64,000 nt of DNA from Candidatus Baltobacteraceae bacterium (GCA_035502855.1 DATJTX010000022.1:1-64000), one strand, 5' to 3'. Shown: positions 15,440 through 24,335, counted from the stretch's first letter. Program-made: numbers and translations. The notes: generated by a model not told the origin, from the sequence alone.

Positions 15440-17609
15440 CTAGCTTCGCCGCCACCTCGAGCGGATCGGCGATTTGAGGATACGACCGCAGTGCGCGCAG
15501 GTAATAGTCGCGCGCCTCGTCGATTCGCTGACAATCCCGCATCGTATCGCCCAAGGCGTAGAGCGTTTGAACGACGCGCAGCCCATCGCGCGTCTCCTCG
15601 CGCAGCGCCAGCGCCTGATTCAAGAGATCGATCGAGCGATCGTATGCGCCGTGACTGCGCGCCAGTTCACCGAGGTTGTGCAGCGACATCGAGTACGCCC
15701 ACGGGTCCGACGTCGCCCCCTCGAGCGCGAGACTCTCCTCGATCAGCGTTTCCGCCAACTCGAGCGCGCCGGTCGTCAGGAGAAGGGCGCCAAGGTTGTT
15801 CAGCGCGACGACGACGTCGCGCGGCGTTCCCGCCAAGCGGCGGATGCGCAGACTCTCCTCAAAGAGCTCTTGCGCGCGCGCGTAGTTGCCTTCCGCCCGC
15901 GCCAGAACGCCCAGGCTGTTCAAGGCGGTGAATTCCAATTGCGCATCGCGGCTCTCGCGCGCGCATGCAAGGCTCTCTTCGAGCATCGGCGCGACGCCTT
16001 CGACCTTGCCGGCGCGCTGCGCAAGCATCGCCGCCGCGAGCAAAGCCCGCCCCCGCGTCGTCGGCGCGCACGCACCGGCGTCGGGCAGCGCGAGGAGGCT
16101 GGAGAGCCACTCGAGCCCTTCGTGCAATTGTCCCTGGCGCGTCCAGTATCGCCACAGCGCGCCGCCCAAGCGCAGGCCAAGTTCGGCTTCACCGGCTTCG
16201 CGCGTCCACGCGAGCGCGTTGCGAATGTTATCGCGCTCGACGTGGAGACGCGCGACCCAATCTCCTTGCTCCTTCCCGACCAGCGCTCGTTCCGCCGTCT
16301 CCGCGAGATCGACCAAATAGCGCGCAAACGCGAGACGAGCCGCATACGCCTGCGAACCCGAGCCGAGCCGCTCCAGCGCGTATTCGCGAACGGTCTCGAG
16401 CATGCGCACGCAGGGCTCGCCGCCGTTGCGCGGCATGCGCTGCAAGAGGCTCTTTTCGATCAGCGCGCGCATGCCGTTCGAGAGTTCGATCGCCGGCATG
16501 TCGGTCACTACCGCGCGCGCGGCGCTCTTGCTGAAGCCGCCCGCAAAGAGCGCCAAGCGATCGAACAGGCGCTGCTGCGCCGGCTCGAGGAGTTCGTAGC
16601 TCCACGCGATCGCGGCGCGCATCGTTTGATGGCGCGCGGGCAGATCGCGTGCACCGCCGACGAGAAGATCCAGGCGGCGGTCGATGTCGGCAAGCAGCGA
16701 CGACGGTGAATCGAAGCGCAGGCGCGCGACGGCCAGCTCGATTGCGAGCGGCAACCCTTCGAGTTGCGCGCAGATCCGCTCGATCGCTTCGCATTCCGCG
16801 GCGGATGGACTAAAACCCGGATCGTCGGCCTCGGCGCGCTGCATGAAAAGCTCGACCGCCTCGGCCGACGCCAGCGGCGCGATGGGCAGCTGATGCTCGC
16901 CGCGCACGTGCAAGAGTTCGCGGCTGGTGACGAGTATTTTCACTCCGGGCGCGCCGCCCAGCAGCGTGGTCAAGGCGGACGCCGCGGACGCGATCTGCTC
17001 GAAGTTGTCGAGCACGAGGAGCATCGTGCGCGGTTCGAGCCATTGCTGCAAAACCTCGCGCGGCGAGGAGCCCTCGTCGTGGACGCGCAGTGCCGATGCG
17101 ATCGCAGGAAGCAACAAGTCCGGATCGGCGATCGCCGCGAGCGCGACGTGCGAGACGCCGTCGGCGAAATGCTTCGCGAACATCTGACCGGCGGCGTGCG
17201 CCAGGCGCGTCTTGCCGACGCCGCCGGGACCGGTCAGGGTGAGCAGCCGCAGTTCGGGTCGCTGCAGCGCTTCACCGATGAGCGCGAGTTCGACGTCGCG
17301 CCCGACGATGGGCGTGAGCGGAAGCGGGGTGAACGGCACCATCTTCGAGACCGGCCGTTCGGCTTTCGCACCGCGAGCGCGTTGTTGGTTTGCCGCTGCT
17401 TCGAGTTCGGCACGCTGCGCCGTATTCAACCGAAGCGCATCACCGAGCAGACGGACCGTCTCGCGATAGGGCGCGCGGCGAACGCCGCGCTCCAGCGCGC
17501 TAATCGCCTGAACGCTCAGACGAGCGCGTTCTGCGAGTTCCTCCTGCGAGAGATTCGCTGCGCGGCGAAATCCTCGCAGCAAGGAACCGAAATCCGCGGC
17601 CGGTTCCAT
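15429..17609 (-). CDS. HTH - NTPase - TPR transcriptional regulator, 3' end altered by MITE
   Basis: From ATG 17609 the product is 726 aa. The frame extends upstream only with basic low-information sequence. Residues about 5-65 are an XRE-type HTH ([20 protein letters not shown]). Residues about 105-360 form a P-loop STAND-like NTPase: Walker [10 protein letters not shown], Walker B LLVLDNFE, sensor LVTSRELL, and GLPLAIELA. From about 400 on there are helical TPR-type repeats ([28 protein letters not shown]). Such proteins switch on nucleotide binding and act as signal-responsive regulators. The last codons (K-L-G-K-L-stop) run into MITE copy 2, whose terminal repeat provides the stop; the native C-terminus was probably longer. 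It is likely co-transcribed with the SnoaL-like gene at 17630. Confidence 0.85.
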   Translation of the reverse strand: MEPAADFGSLLRGFRRAANLSQEELAERARLSVQAISALERGVRRAPYRETVRLLGDALRLNTAQRAELEAAANQQRARGAKAERPVSKMVPFTPLPLTPIVGRDVELALIGEALQRPELRLLTLTGPGGVGKTRLAHAAGQMFAKHFADGVSHVALAAIADPDLLLPAIASALRVHDEGSSPREVLQQWLEPRTMLLVLDNFEQIASAASALTTLLGGAPGVKILVTSRELLHVRGEHQLPIAPLASAEAVELFMQRAEADDPGFSPSAAECEAIERICAQLEGLPLAIELAVARLRFDSPSSLLADIDRRLDLLVGGARDLPARHQTMRAAIAWSYELLEPAQQRLFDRLALFAGGFSKSAARAVVTDMPAIELSNGMRALIEKSLLQRMPRNGGEPCVRMLETVREYALERLGSGSQAYAARLAFARYLVDLAETAERALVGKEQGDWVARLHVERDNIRNALAWTREAGEAELGLRLGGALWRYWTRQGQLHEGLEWLSSLLALPDAGACAPTTRGRALLAAAMLAQRAGKVEGVAPMLEESLACARESRDAQLEFTALNSLGVLARAEGNYARAQELFEESLRIRRLAGTPRDVVVALNNLGALLLTTGALELAETLIEESLALEGATSDPWAYSMSLHNLGELARSHGAYDRSIDLLNQALALREETRDGLRVVQTLYALGDTMRDCQRIDEARDYYLRALRSYPQIADPLEVAAKLGKL

Positions 17610-17629
17610 AGGGAGGGAACGCTTTGACG

Positions 17630-18091
17630 TTAGAGATCGAGCGCTCCTTCGAGCCGGACCACGTTGAGCATGCCGCGCCGGAAATGGTCGCCGCCGGTCT
17701 GCGCAACGTGCATCATTGCCGCCAGCCAGGTACCTTCTATGCAAACGAAGACCATGTGCGCGCGTCCCCAGCGTTCGCTGATCGGCGCGCCGCTCGGGCC
17801 TTCTTCGCCCTGCAGATGCCACGACATCGTCGCGAGCGTCACGGTGTCGTCGATCGTCGTCACGTCGAGCAGGGCAAAGCGCTGCACCGCGACGCGGAAG
17901 ATGGTGGCGAAGAGCGGCCGATAGAACCGTGCGATGCTCTCGCGGCCGACGAGCCGATCGCCCAGCGCGTTGATCAGGGTGCCGTGGACCGAGAACCCGT
18001 TCGCGAACGCATCGGCGTCGTGCCGGTTCCAGCTACGCTCGAGACCGGCGATTGCGGCTTCGAGCTGCCCCCGTTCGGAATAGCAAAGCAT
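17630..18091 (-). CDS. SnoaL/DUF4440-like (NTF2 fold) protein
   Basis: This 153-aa protein (ATG 18091) has the N-terminal pattern of the SgcJ/EcaC-DUF4440 group. [20 protein letters not shown] is the first helix (x-x-x-x-x-W-N-x-x-D-x-x-x-x-x-x-F), followed by [17 protein letters not shown] and [20 protein letters not shown]. The NTF2 cone fold binds small hydrophobic ligands; members range from enzymes to ligand-binding partners. It precedes the HTH-NTPase regulator by 20 bp on the same strand, so it could supply a ligand-sensing function for that operon. That link is inferred only from position. Confidence 0.7.
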   Translation of the reverse strand: MLCYSERGQLEAAIAGLERSWNRHDADAFANGFSVHGTLINALGDRLVGRESIARFYRPLFATIFRVAVQRFALLDVTTIDDTVTLATMSWHLQGEEGPSGAPISERWGRAHMVFVCIEGTWLAAMMHVAQTGGDHFRRGMLNVVRLEGALDL

Positions 18092-18148
18092 AACCCGTAT
18101 TCTGCCGCCTGCGCGAGCGCCCCACCAGGGACGACCCGTACAGTCGAC

Positions 18149-19312
18149 TCACACAGTTGCCGCGCGTGCGCCGGTGAGCGCCGCGGCCGCGGCGGCAACG
18201 CCCGCGCCCAAGCTGACGCCGGCGCCGCAGTCGGCCAGCGCCAGTTCCAGCGCGGCGATCGCTCCCAGCAAGTCGTTCTCGGCGACGTCGCCCATCGTGC
18301 CGAAGCGCACGATCTTGCCCGTCAATTCACCCTGCCCGCCGGAGATCACGACGCCGTAGCGCTCGCGCAGCGTCTTGAGCAACGTGGCGGCGTCGACGCC
18401 GTCGGGCGGATACGCAGCGACGACGGTGACCGAATGTGCGTCGGAGCGCGAGAAGATCGCGCAGCCGAGCGCCTCAAAAGCCGCGCGCACCGCGCGCGCA
18501 TAGACCGCGTGGCGTTCGACGTTCGCCTCGAGACCGTCGGCATGATAGCGCTCGAGTGCGACCGCGAGCGCATAAAATTGTGAGATCGGCGGCGTCCACG
18601 GCGTCTGTCCCTTGCTCGCGAACTCGCGCGCCTTGCCCAGATCGAAGTAGAAGCGCGTGCTGCGCGCTTTGGCGATCGCATCCCACGCGCGCTCGCTGAC
18701 GGCGACGACCGCAACGCCCGGCGGCGCGGCAAGCGCCTTCTGCGAGGCGGTAACGACGATGTCGTAGCCCCAGTCGTCCATCGCGAACCGCGTGGCGCCC
18801 AGGCCGCTCACCGAATCGACCACCGTGAGCGCGCCGTGCGCGCGCGTGACCGCGGCGATCGCTTCCATGTCGTTCTGCACGCCGGTCGAGGTCTCGTTGT
18901 GGGTGAGCAAGATCCCGCGGAAGCGGCGCGCGTCCTCGCGCTGGAGGCGCGCGCGCAACGCTGCCGGATCGACCGCGGCGCCCAGCGGCGTCTCGAGCAC
19001 CTCGACCTCGCATCCATGCACGCGCGCGATCTCGGCCAACCGTTTTCCGAAGACGCCGACCGGGCACGAAAGCACGCGATCGCCCGGTGAAAACACGGCG
19101 GCAACCGCGGCTTCCAATCCGCCGGTACCGGAGCAGCCCAAGAAGAATACGTCACCGTCCGTGCCGAACAACGGCTTCATTCCGCGTTCCAGCCGGGCGA
19201 GCAACTCGGCGAATTCCGGACCGCGATGATTGATCATCGGCCACGCCATCGCTTCGAGCACGGGTTGCGCTACCGGAACGGGACCCGGCAGCAACAGCAG
19301 CGTCTTTCTCAT
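18149..19312 (-). CDS. Class V aminotransferase (alanine/serine-glyoxylate type)
   Basis: This 387-aa PLP enzyme starts at ATG 19312 (MRKTLLLLPGPVPV). LLLPGPVPVAQPV and NHRGPEFAEL are typical N-terminal blocks of the alanine-glyoxylate/serine-pyruvate aminotransferase group. DSVSGLGATRFAMDDWGYDI contains the Asp that contacts the PLP ring nitrogen. ASQKALAAPPGVA contains the Schiff-base Lys. The substrate is not certain; serine-glyoxylate, alanine-glyoxylate and ureidoglycine aminotransferases share this layout. Its start codon faces selD only 16 bp away, so its promoter must overlap selD sequence. The C-terminus is Ala-rich and variable. Confidence 0.85.
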   Translation of the reverse strand: MRKTLLLLPGPVPVAQPVLEAMAWPMINHRGPEFAELLARLERGMKPLFGTDGDVFFLGCSGTGGLEAAVAAVFSPGDRVLSCPVGVFGKRLAEIARVHGCEVEVLETPLGAAVDPAALRARLQREDARRFRGILLTHNETSTGVQNDMEAIAAVTRAHGALTVVDSVSGLGATRFAMDDWGYDIVVTASQKALAAPPGVAVVAVSERAWDAIAKARSTRFYFDLGKAREFASKGQTPWTPPISQFYALAVALERYHADGLEANVERHAVYARAVRAAFEALGCAIFSRSDAHSVTVVAAYPPDGVDAATLLKTLRERYGVVISGGQGELTGKIVRFGTMGDVAENDLLGAIAALELALADCGAGVSLGAGVAAAAAALTGARAATV

Positions 19313-19328
19313 CTCCGAGGAGTTCGTT

Positions 19329-20366
19329 ATGGAAGTAGAGGCTCCGCTCAGGCTCACCGCGCTCGCTTCGTGCGGCGGATGTGCGAGCAAACTCGGCTCG
19401 GCGGAGCTTGCTTCCGTCCTCGCCGGTCTGCCCTCCACCGCGAACGATCGCGTGCTGGTCGGCTTCGGCACCGCCGACGATGCCGGCGTGTTTGCACTGC
19501 GCGAGGATCTCGCGCTGGTGCAGACGGTCGACTTCTTCACCCCGATCGTCGACGATCCGTACGACTTTGGTCTCATCGCCGCGACCAACGCGATCTCCGA
19601 CGTGTATGCGATGGGCGCAACGCCGGTTTCGGCGCTCAACATCGTCGCGTTTCCGGAAGCGCTCGATCTCTCGATTCTCGCCCGAATTCTCGAAGGCGGC
19701 GCACATGTTGCGCGCGCGGCCGGCGTCGCGATCTTGGGCGGCCACACGATCAAGGACGACGAGCCGAAATACGGTATGGCGGTGAGCGGCACGATCGACC
19801 CGCGGCGCATCGTCACCAATGCCAACGCAGTGCCCGGCGACGTGCTCGTGCTCACCAAACCGCTCGGTACCGGCGTTCTGACGACGGCCGCGAAGCGCGA
19901 CGCGATCCGCTATGGCGACCTGCGGCCGGCGATCGAATGGATGACGATGCTCAACGCCGGCGCAGCGTCGGCGATGCTCGCGGCGGGAGTCCATGCCGCA
20001 ACCGACATCACCGGCTTCGGGCTGCTCGGCCATGCCGGCGAGCTCGCGCGCGCTTCGAGCGTGCGGCTGGTGATCGAGGCTCGCGCGGTTCCGCTCATGG
20101 ACGGTGTGCTCGATTTGATTCGGCGTGACGTCGTACCGAGCGGAACGAAAAACAACGTGCGCACGCACGCGCGCTTCACCACGTTCGCGGACGACGTCGG
20201 TGACGCCGTGCGGGTCGCGCTCTCCGACGCGCAGACGTCGGGCGGCCTCCTAATCAGCATCGCGCCGGACCGGGTCGAACGGCTGTGCGCGGCGCTTCGC
20301 GCGGCAAACGCGCTCGATGCCGTAATCGGAAAAGTCGCCGAAGGCCAAGGCATCACCGTCGGGTGA
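19329..20366 (+). CDS. selD: Selenide, water dikinase (selenophosphate synthase)
   Basis: From ATG 19329, with GAGGAG 7 nt upstream, the product is 345 aa. LTALASCGGCASKLG holds the catalytic Cys/Lys segment (here Cys rather than Sec). VGFGTADDAGVFAL, VQTVDFFTPIVDDPYDFG and AATNAISDVYAMGATP are hallmark ATP- and metal-binding blocks of SelD. DITGFGLLGHAGELARAS and DAQTSGGLLIS complete the family pattern. It makes selenophosphate from selenide and ATP for selenocysteine or 2-selenouridine synthesis. None of the selA, selB, selC or selU genes are in the window, and I saw no in-frame-UGA selenoprotein. The MFS exporter gene overlaps its stop by GTGA. Confidence 0.93.
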   Translation: MEVEAPLRLTALASCGGCASKLGSAELASVLAGLPSTANDRVLVGFGTADDAGVFALREDLALVQTVDFFTPIVDDPYDFGLIAATNAISDVYAMGATPVSALNIVAFPEALDLSILARILEGGAHVARAAGVAILGGHTIKDDEPKYGMAVSGTIDPRRIVTNANAVPGDVLVLTKPLGTGVLTTAAKRDAIRYGDLRPAIEWMTMLNAGAASAMLAAGVHAATDITGFGLLGHAGELARASSVRLVIEARAVPLMDGVLDLIRRDVVPSGTKNNVRTHARFTTFADDVGDAVRVALSDAQTSGGLLISIAPDRVERLCAALRAANALDAVIGKVAEGQGITVG

Positions 20367-21736
20367 AAGCGACGATCCGAGCGCACGAGCAGTACCGGTG
20401 GTACGCGCTCGCCGTCATCATGCTCGGAACCACGATGGGTACGCTCGACTCCTCGATCGCCAACGTCGCGATTCCCACGATTGCGCGCGTCTACCATCAT
20501 TCGCTCGACGACGCGGAGTGGGTCGTTCTCTCCTTCATGCTCGTGACCGCGTCGACGCTGGTGCTCTTCGGGCGCCTCGGCGATATGTTCGGTCAGAAAC
20601 GCATCTATCTGGCCGGATTCGCGGTCTTCGGGCTCAGCTCGCTGGCGTGCGCGCTCGCTCCCTCACTCGGTCTCCTGATCGCCACGCGCGCCGTGCAGGC
20701 ACTCGGTGCGGCGATGCTCGTCTCCTCGAATCAGGCGCTGATCGTCGATACGTTTCCGTCGACCGAGCGCGGACGCGCGATCGGCTTCAACGGCGCGGCG
20801 GCCGCGGCCGGACTTTCGCTGGGCCCGATCATCGGCGGTGCAATCGTCACCTTCGGCGACTGGCGCTGGATCTTCATGATCAATGTTCCGGTCTCGATCA
20901 TCGCGCTGATCGGCGCGACGCTCGTGCTCAAGCACATACGAGGCGAGAACCGCGGATTCGATCCCATCGGTGCGCTGCTTTCGATCGTCGGGCTCTTTTG
21001 CATTTCGCTGGCGCTCTCGCGCTCGCATATCTGGGGCTGGGACTCGCCGAGAACGATCGGCCTGCTCGTCTTTGGAGTCGCGGTGCTCGTGCTGTTCATC
21101 TTCGTCGAGCGGCTCGTGAAGGCGCCGACACTCGACCTCAATCTCTTCAAGATTCGTATCTTCGCCGTGTCGCTGCTTGCATCGTTGATCTACTTCATCG
21201 CCCTTTCCGGGCTGATCTTCATCGTGCCGCTCGCCGCGCAAACCGCACTTACGTACACGGCTTTCGCCGCGGGACTGTTGCTCACGCCGATCACCGCACT
21301 CAACGTCGTGCTCGCGCCGTTCGCCGGTTCGCTCTCCGATCGCGTTCCGGCTCGCTACGTCTCGACCGCAGGGGCACTCATGGTCGCGGGCGGCCTCTTC
21401 TTGCTCTCGCGTCTGCCGCCGCACCCGACCGAGTTGGAGCTGATCCGCGCGCTGATCATCACCGGCTGCGGCACCGCCGTCTTCAGCCAGCCCAATAACA
21501 GCGCAATCATGGGATCGGCGCCGGCGGCCAGGCGCGGCATCGCTGCGGCCATGCTCGCCGAGTCGCGCACGAGCGGTCAGCTGCTCGGCGTCGCGGTCGC
21601 GAGCGCGGTGTACTTCGCGAGTGCAGCCGCGCACGGCGGCGAATTCGCGCGAACGTTTGAACCGGCGACCGATTATTTCGGCTTCATCGCGTTCGTGGTG
21701 CTCGGCGTCGCGGCACTCTCGTGGGTAAGAGAATGA
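20363..21736 (+). CDS. MFS transporter, DHA2 (EmrB/QacA) family
   Basis: The GTG at 20363 overlaps the selD stop and gives 457 aa, with about 14 hydrophobic segments as in the DHA2 drug:H+ antiporter family. GTLDSSIANVAIPTI is the motif in TM1 (L-D-x-T-I-x-N-V-A-x-P). LGRLGDMFGQKRIYL is motif A between TM2 and TM3. GAAAAAGLSLGPIIGGAI is motif C of exporters. Members pump out toxic lipophilic or cationic compounds. Coupling to selD is unusual; it may be neighbourhood chance or a role in detoxification or export. The substrate is unknown. Confidence 0.9.
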   Translation: MKATIRAHEQYRWYALAVIMLGTTMGTLDSSIANVAIPTIARVYHHSLDDAEWVVLSFMLVTASTLVLFGRLGDMFGQKRIYLAGFAVFGLSSLACALAPSLGLLIATRAVQALGAAMLVSSNQALIVDTFPSTERGRAIGFNGAAAAAGLSLGPIIGGAIVTFGDWRWIFMINVPVSIIALIGATLVLKHIRGENRGFDPIGALLSIVGLFCISLALSRSHIWGWDSPRTIGLLVFGVAVLVLFIFVERLVKAPTLDLNLFKIRIFAVSLLASLIYFIALSGLIFIVPLAAQTALTYTAFAAGLLLTPITALNVVLAPFAGSLSDRVPARYVSTAGALMVAGGLFLLSRLPPHPTELELIRALIITGCGTAVFSQPNNSAIMGSAPAARRGIAAAMLAESRTSGQLLGVAVASAVYFASAAAHGGEFARTFEPATDYFGFIAFVVLGVAALSWVRE

Positions 21737-21751
21737 TTGGCACCATGCACG

Positions 21752-22465
21752 TTAGTGGGCATACATGGCAACAAAGGCCGCTAGCGACTTCAGCAAGTAC
21801 CTCGGTGGCTGCAAGATGAGCACCTCCGTCAAGTCTACCGGCGGCGGATACAAGCTTGCAAATGCTCCGGTCGACGACCATCCGGCGTTCACATCGAACG
21901 TCACTTGCCGGCTTACGCTCGCGCCGAAATCGACGCTGTAGCATGCGTCGCCGGCTTGCGCGAGCATCAAGCCCGGCGAGAGCGGAAGATTTGACAGCAT
22001 CACGACGGCGCGCGAATACGGTGCCGCAAGCTGGGCAAGCTGCGCCGAGACGCTGAGCGCGACCACGTTGGCCGGATTCCCGTTGACGCTGACGGCAAGC
22101 CCAGTCGTATACGTCGTTTTCGAAGCGTTGTACACCGTGACCGCGCCGGGCAGTCCATCGGCCGGCGGATCGAGCACGCCCGAGGAATCGATCGTGCACA
22201 GCTGCCCGAGCGCTATGGGTTGGAGTTGCGCGTTTTGGAGGCGCGTCTTGTCTTGCAACGGCGTTGCCGAGAGAAATACGTTGAGCGCGTCGGGCGAGAA
22301 GACGATCGCAGTCTGAGGCAGGAAGTTCGGATTTCGATAAACGAGCACAGGCAGACCCGCGGGCGGCGCTTGGACCGCGAAAAACGCGTGGAGCGCGTAA
22401 CCGTTCGCTTTGAGCTGTTGTACCGTGTCGGTGCTCATGTTGACGGTAAGCGTGTAGTCACTCAC
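21752..22465 (-). CDS. Paralogue family protein 3 of unknown function (237 aa)
   Basis: The start is the GTG at 22465, overlapping the previous gene's TGA by 4 nt, with GGGAG about 8 nt upstream; an ATG at 22480 is a less favoured alternative. The N-terminal half aligns with the products of 23056-23730 and 22462-22809: DYTLTVNMSTDTVQQLKANG, FFAVQAPPAGLPVLVYRNPN. The C-terminal half has NAGWSST, parallel to NGGWSSN in the 224-aa paralogue, and TVYNASKTTYTTGLAV, parallel to EIYNGATRQYTTGIAQ. It is mostly beta-strand and T/S/V-rich. I see no signal peptide or catalytic motif. It is the last gene of the four-gene unit. I do not recognise the family. Confidence 0.75.
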   Translation of the reverse strand: MSDYTLTVNMSTDTVQQLKANGYALHAFFAVQAPPAGLPVLVYRNPNFLPQTAIVFSPDALNVFLSATPLQDKTRLQNAQLQPIALGQLCTIDSSGVLDPPADGLPGAVTVYNASKTTYTTGLAVSVNGNPANVVALSVSAQLAQLAAPYSRAVVMLSNLPLSPGLMLAQAGDACYSVDFGASVSRQVTFDVNAGWSSTGAFASLYPPPVDLTEVLILQPPRYLLKSLAAFVAMYAH

Positions 22466-22809
22466 GAGATGCGCTCCCATCCGCGCTGACAATCAAAAGC
22501 GTATTGCCTCAGTCCACGCGTGACGTCGATCAGGACGCCGGACGAAAACGTGCGCGACGCCGAGCGCTCTAACGCGACGAGCGGCGTTACAAAGATCAAG
22601 AACACCCAGCTCGTCCTCCCATGCCAACGAATGCTCGTTATCGTGCTATAGCTGGTATTCGTGAACCAGTGAAAGGGTAAGCCGTCCGCGATCTCGCGAA
22701 CGGCTCGGAGCCCCACTAGCGCGAATTCCTCTTCCTTGAGGCGCAAAACGCAATCGCGCGAGATGAAAACGTCGACGCCGAAGCGTTCGACCTGGGCCGG
22801 TTCGCTCAA
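22462..22809 (-). CDS. Paralogue family protein 2, short divergent member (115 aa)
   Basis: The TTG start at 22809 overlaps the preceding gene's TGA (TTGA), and the stop overlaps the next gene's GTG. The product corresponds to the N-terminal half of its two longer paralogues. DVFISRDCVLRLKEEEFALVG parallels their TMDSDTVKGLKGAGFVLYG. GLRAVREIADGLPFHWF parallels GFKAVQGPQSGVPTVWF, and YSTITSIRW parallels FSTTTTVQW. It lacks the C-terminal half and ends in a basic, W-containing tail (FDCQRGWERIS). Either this is a natural single-domain member or a truncated copy. The tight 4-nt overlaps on both sides suggest it is translated. Confidence 0.65.
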   Translation of the reverse strand: MSEPAQVERFGVDVFISRDCVLRLKEEEFALVGLRAVREIADGLPFHWFTNTSYSTITSIRWHGRTSWVFLIFVTPLVALERSASRTFSSGVLIDVTRGLRQYAFDCQRGWERIS

Positions 22810-23045
22810 TAAACGATCTCGATACTGTTCGGGCAGTTGTTCCAGACCGTAAGCTGCTGGCCGTACACGTGATTGATGACGTTCTCTTCGTTCGGCCGGA
22901 TCGGGATCGTAACGACCTGCTGCGCATTGATCTGATAGTTGACGTTCCCGTTGACGTTGTGCAGATTATCGACTTCTGCGGAGTCTTGGATGGTACCGGG
23001 AGGGAACACGAAGTTCGCTCCGGTTCCTATACGTTGACGCGGCAT
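22806..23045 (-). CDS. Small protein in paralogue operon (79 aa)
   Basis: ATG 23045, with a weak AAGGGCAAAG upstream, gives MPRQRIGTGANFVFPPGTIQ, a linker rich in N, and a beta-rich end (INAQQVVTIPIRPN, then VYGQQLTVWNNCPNSIEIVY). No signal peptide or known motif is visible. It begins 10 nt after the stop of the 224-aa paralogue, and its stop overlaps the next start. The alternating hydrophobic C-terminus suggests a small beta-sandwich or an assembly partner for the paralogues. This is inference from composition and position only. Confidence 0.65.
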   Translation of the reverse strand: MPRQRIGTGANFVFPPGTIQDSAEVDNLHNVNGNVNYQINAQQVVTIPIRPNEENVINHVYGQQLTVWNNCPNSIEIVY

Positions 23046-23055
23046 CGCTTTGCCC

Positions 23056-23730
23056 TTACTGCGAAAGCTGCAGGATCAGGAACGGGTTCATCGGGTTGTT
23101 GGCGGCGACCGCCGTTCCCCACGATTGGCCGTTGGATGACCAGCCGCCGTTGAGCACGTAGGAAACCTGGCGATTGTTGGAAGCCGTCAGGTCGATGATG
23201 AATCCCGGTCCGCTCGATTGGACGACGACGGTGCTCGTCGCGTAGGCCTTGGTGGCGAACATCAGGAAAACGCGCGCAATCGGGACGATCGACGTCACCA
23301 TCTGGCCGAAGGTCGGGAAGGCGCAGAGGTTCTGATATGAGCCCCCCTGATACTGGGCAATACCGGTCGTGTATTGCCTGGTTGCCCCGTTGTAGATCTC
23401 GATCTGACCGGCGTCGCCCGTGATGACGGTGTCGAACGTTCCGGCCGAGTTGATCGGCGCTTGTTGCCCGAGCTTGATGTCGGCCACGTCGCTATCGACG
23501 ATCTGACCGCCGGGAATGGGATCGACGTTCGACACGAACGCTTGGTACGATTCGGACCACTGAACCGTCGTCGTCGTGCTGAAATTGGGATCTTTGAACC
23601 ATACCGTCGGCACGCCGCTTTGCGGACCTTGGACGGCTTTGAAACCGTAGAGCACGAAGCCGGCCCCTTTTAGGCCCTTGACGGTGTCCGAGTCCATTGT
23701 GAGTTGGATCGTGTAATCGTAACCCGGCAC
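23056..23730 (-). CDS. Paralogue family protein 1 of unknown function (224 aa)
   Basis: The GTG at 23730 has CAGGAGAG 7-9 nt upstream and is preferred over the TTG at 23766. The sequence opens with PGYDYTIQLTMDSDTVKGLK, then GFKAVQGPQSGVPTVWFKDP and STTTTVQWSESYQAFVS. It ends with a second half containing VVVQSSGPGFIIDL and VLNGGWSSNGQSWG. The pattern D-Y-T-x-x-x-x-M/NM-x-x-D-T-V-x-x-L-K-x-x-G is shared with the other two family members in the operon. It is all-beta in character, with no signal peptide and no Cys pair. It is the first gene of the unit, opposite the HTH regulator at 23907 across 176 bp. The function is unknown. Confidence 0.75.
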   Translation of the reverse strand: MPGYDYTIQLTMDSDTVKGLKGAGFVLYGFKAVQGPQSGVPTVWFKDPNFSTTTTVQWSESYQAFVSNVDPIPGGQIVDSDVADIKLGQQAPINSAGTFDTVITGDAGQIEIYNGATRQYTTGIAQYQGGSYQNLCAFPTFGQMVTSIVPIARVFLMFATKAYATSTVVVQSSGPGFIIDLTASNNRQVSYVLNGGWSSNGQSWGTAVAANNPMNPFLILQLSQ

Positions 23731-23805
23731 GATATTCTCTCCTGTAGAGCGTGGCGATATCGCCAATGATAGAGGTTGGGAAGCGCGGCAAAGAACGGTA
23801 GTTAG

Positions 23806-23854
23806 GGTAAGTTACCAAACTTCACAATCTCACTTATCTTCGTGACAGGTAACT
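23806..23854. promoter_or_regulatory. Inverted repeats in divergent intergenic region (candidate operator)
   Basis: GGTAA-G-TTACC (23806-23816) is a small palindrome. AGTTACC (23810-23816) is repeated in inverted orientation as GGTAACT (23848-23854). Both lie in the 176-bp region between the paralogue operon (start 23730) and the HTH gene (start 23907). They are candidates for binding by that regulator. No consensus -35/-10 pair stands out. Confidence 0.4.
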
Positions 23855-23906
23855 GCGCCGAGGTGCAAAGAACACCGTTAAAGACGAAGGCATTTTGAGG
23901 TGTGAA

Positions 23907-24335
23907 ATGATCGTCCAGCGTTACAAGCGCCGACGTGGCGTTGTCTTAACCGCGATCGGCTTCGGAAAGATCGACCGAGCCCGCGTGGAAATGGCGACCG
24001 GCCGCGAGCGAACGAAGCGGTTGACGATCGCGGAGCTCAGCGAGATGTCGTCGCTGGACGGGGCCACGATCTCTCGCGCGATTTCACGCAAGAGCGGCGT
24101 CGACCGGCAAACGCTGGAACTTCTCTTTCAGTCGCTTGCCTTGCGCTTGCAGACCGAAGATTATGAGTACGTCGCAGGCGAGATGATGGTCGGGCGCGAC
24201 CCGGGTGCTCCGATTCTGATCGAGATCCGCGTCGGCGCGCAACCGGTGATTTCGCTCCTGGCGTTGACGGGAACCGAGGGGCCCGCGATCGTCATCCATC
24301 GAGGTCCGATCGCGGGCGCACAGGAACCCGATTAG
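23907..24335 (+). CDS. Single-domain HTH regulator related to N-terminal HTH of STAND/NACHT proteins
   Basis: ATG 23907 with GAGGTG 5 nt upstream gives 142 aa. The opening MIVQRYKRRRGVVLTAIGFG, then LTIAELSEMSSLDGATISRA and SGVDRQTLELLFQSLALRLQ, then EDY, matches a distinctive HTH module. I know that module from the N-termini of large cyanobacterial and related AAA/NACHT/WD40 signalling proteins (K-R-x-R-G-V-V-L-T ... E-L-S-E ... T-I-S-x ... G-V-D-x-x-T-L-E-x-F-F-x-x-L-x-L-x-L-x-x-x-D-Y). Here it stands alone, followed by a beta-rich tail (PILIEIRVGAQPVISLLAL). It probably binds DNA and controls the divergent paralogue operon. The ligand, if any, is unknown. Confidence 0.7.
   Translation: MIVQRYKRRRGVVLTAIGFGKIDRARVEMATGRERTKRLTIAELSEMSSLDGATISRAISRKSGVDRQTLELLFQSLALRLQTEDYEYVAGEMMVGRDPGAPILIEIRVGAQPVISLLALTGTEGPAIVIHRGPIAGAQEPD

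Noticed and set aside
19329-20366. Selenocysteine-containing SelD or another selenoprotein
   Set aside because: The active-site position is a Cys codon and no in-frame TGA with family similarity continuing beyond it was found in the window.
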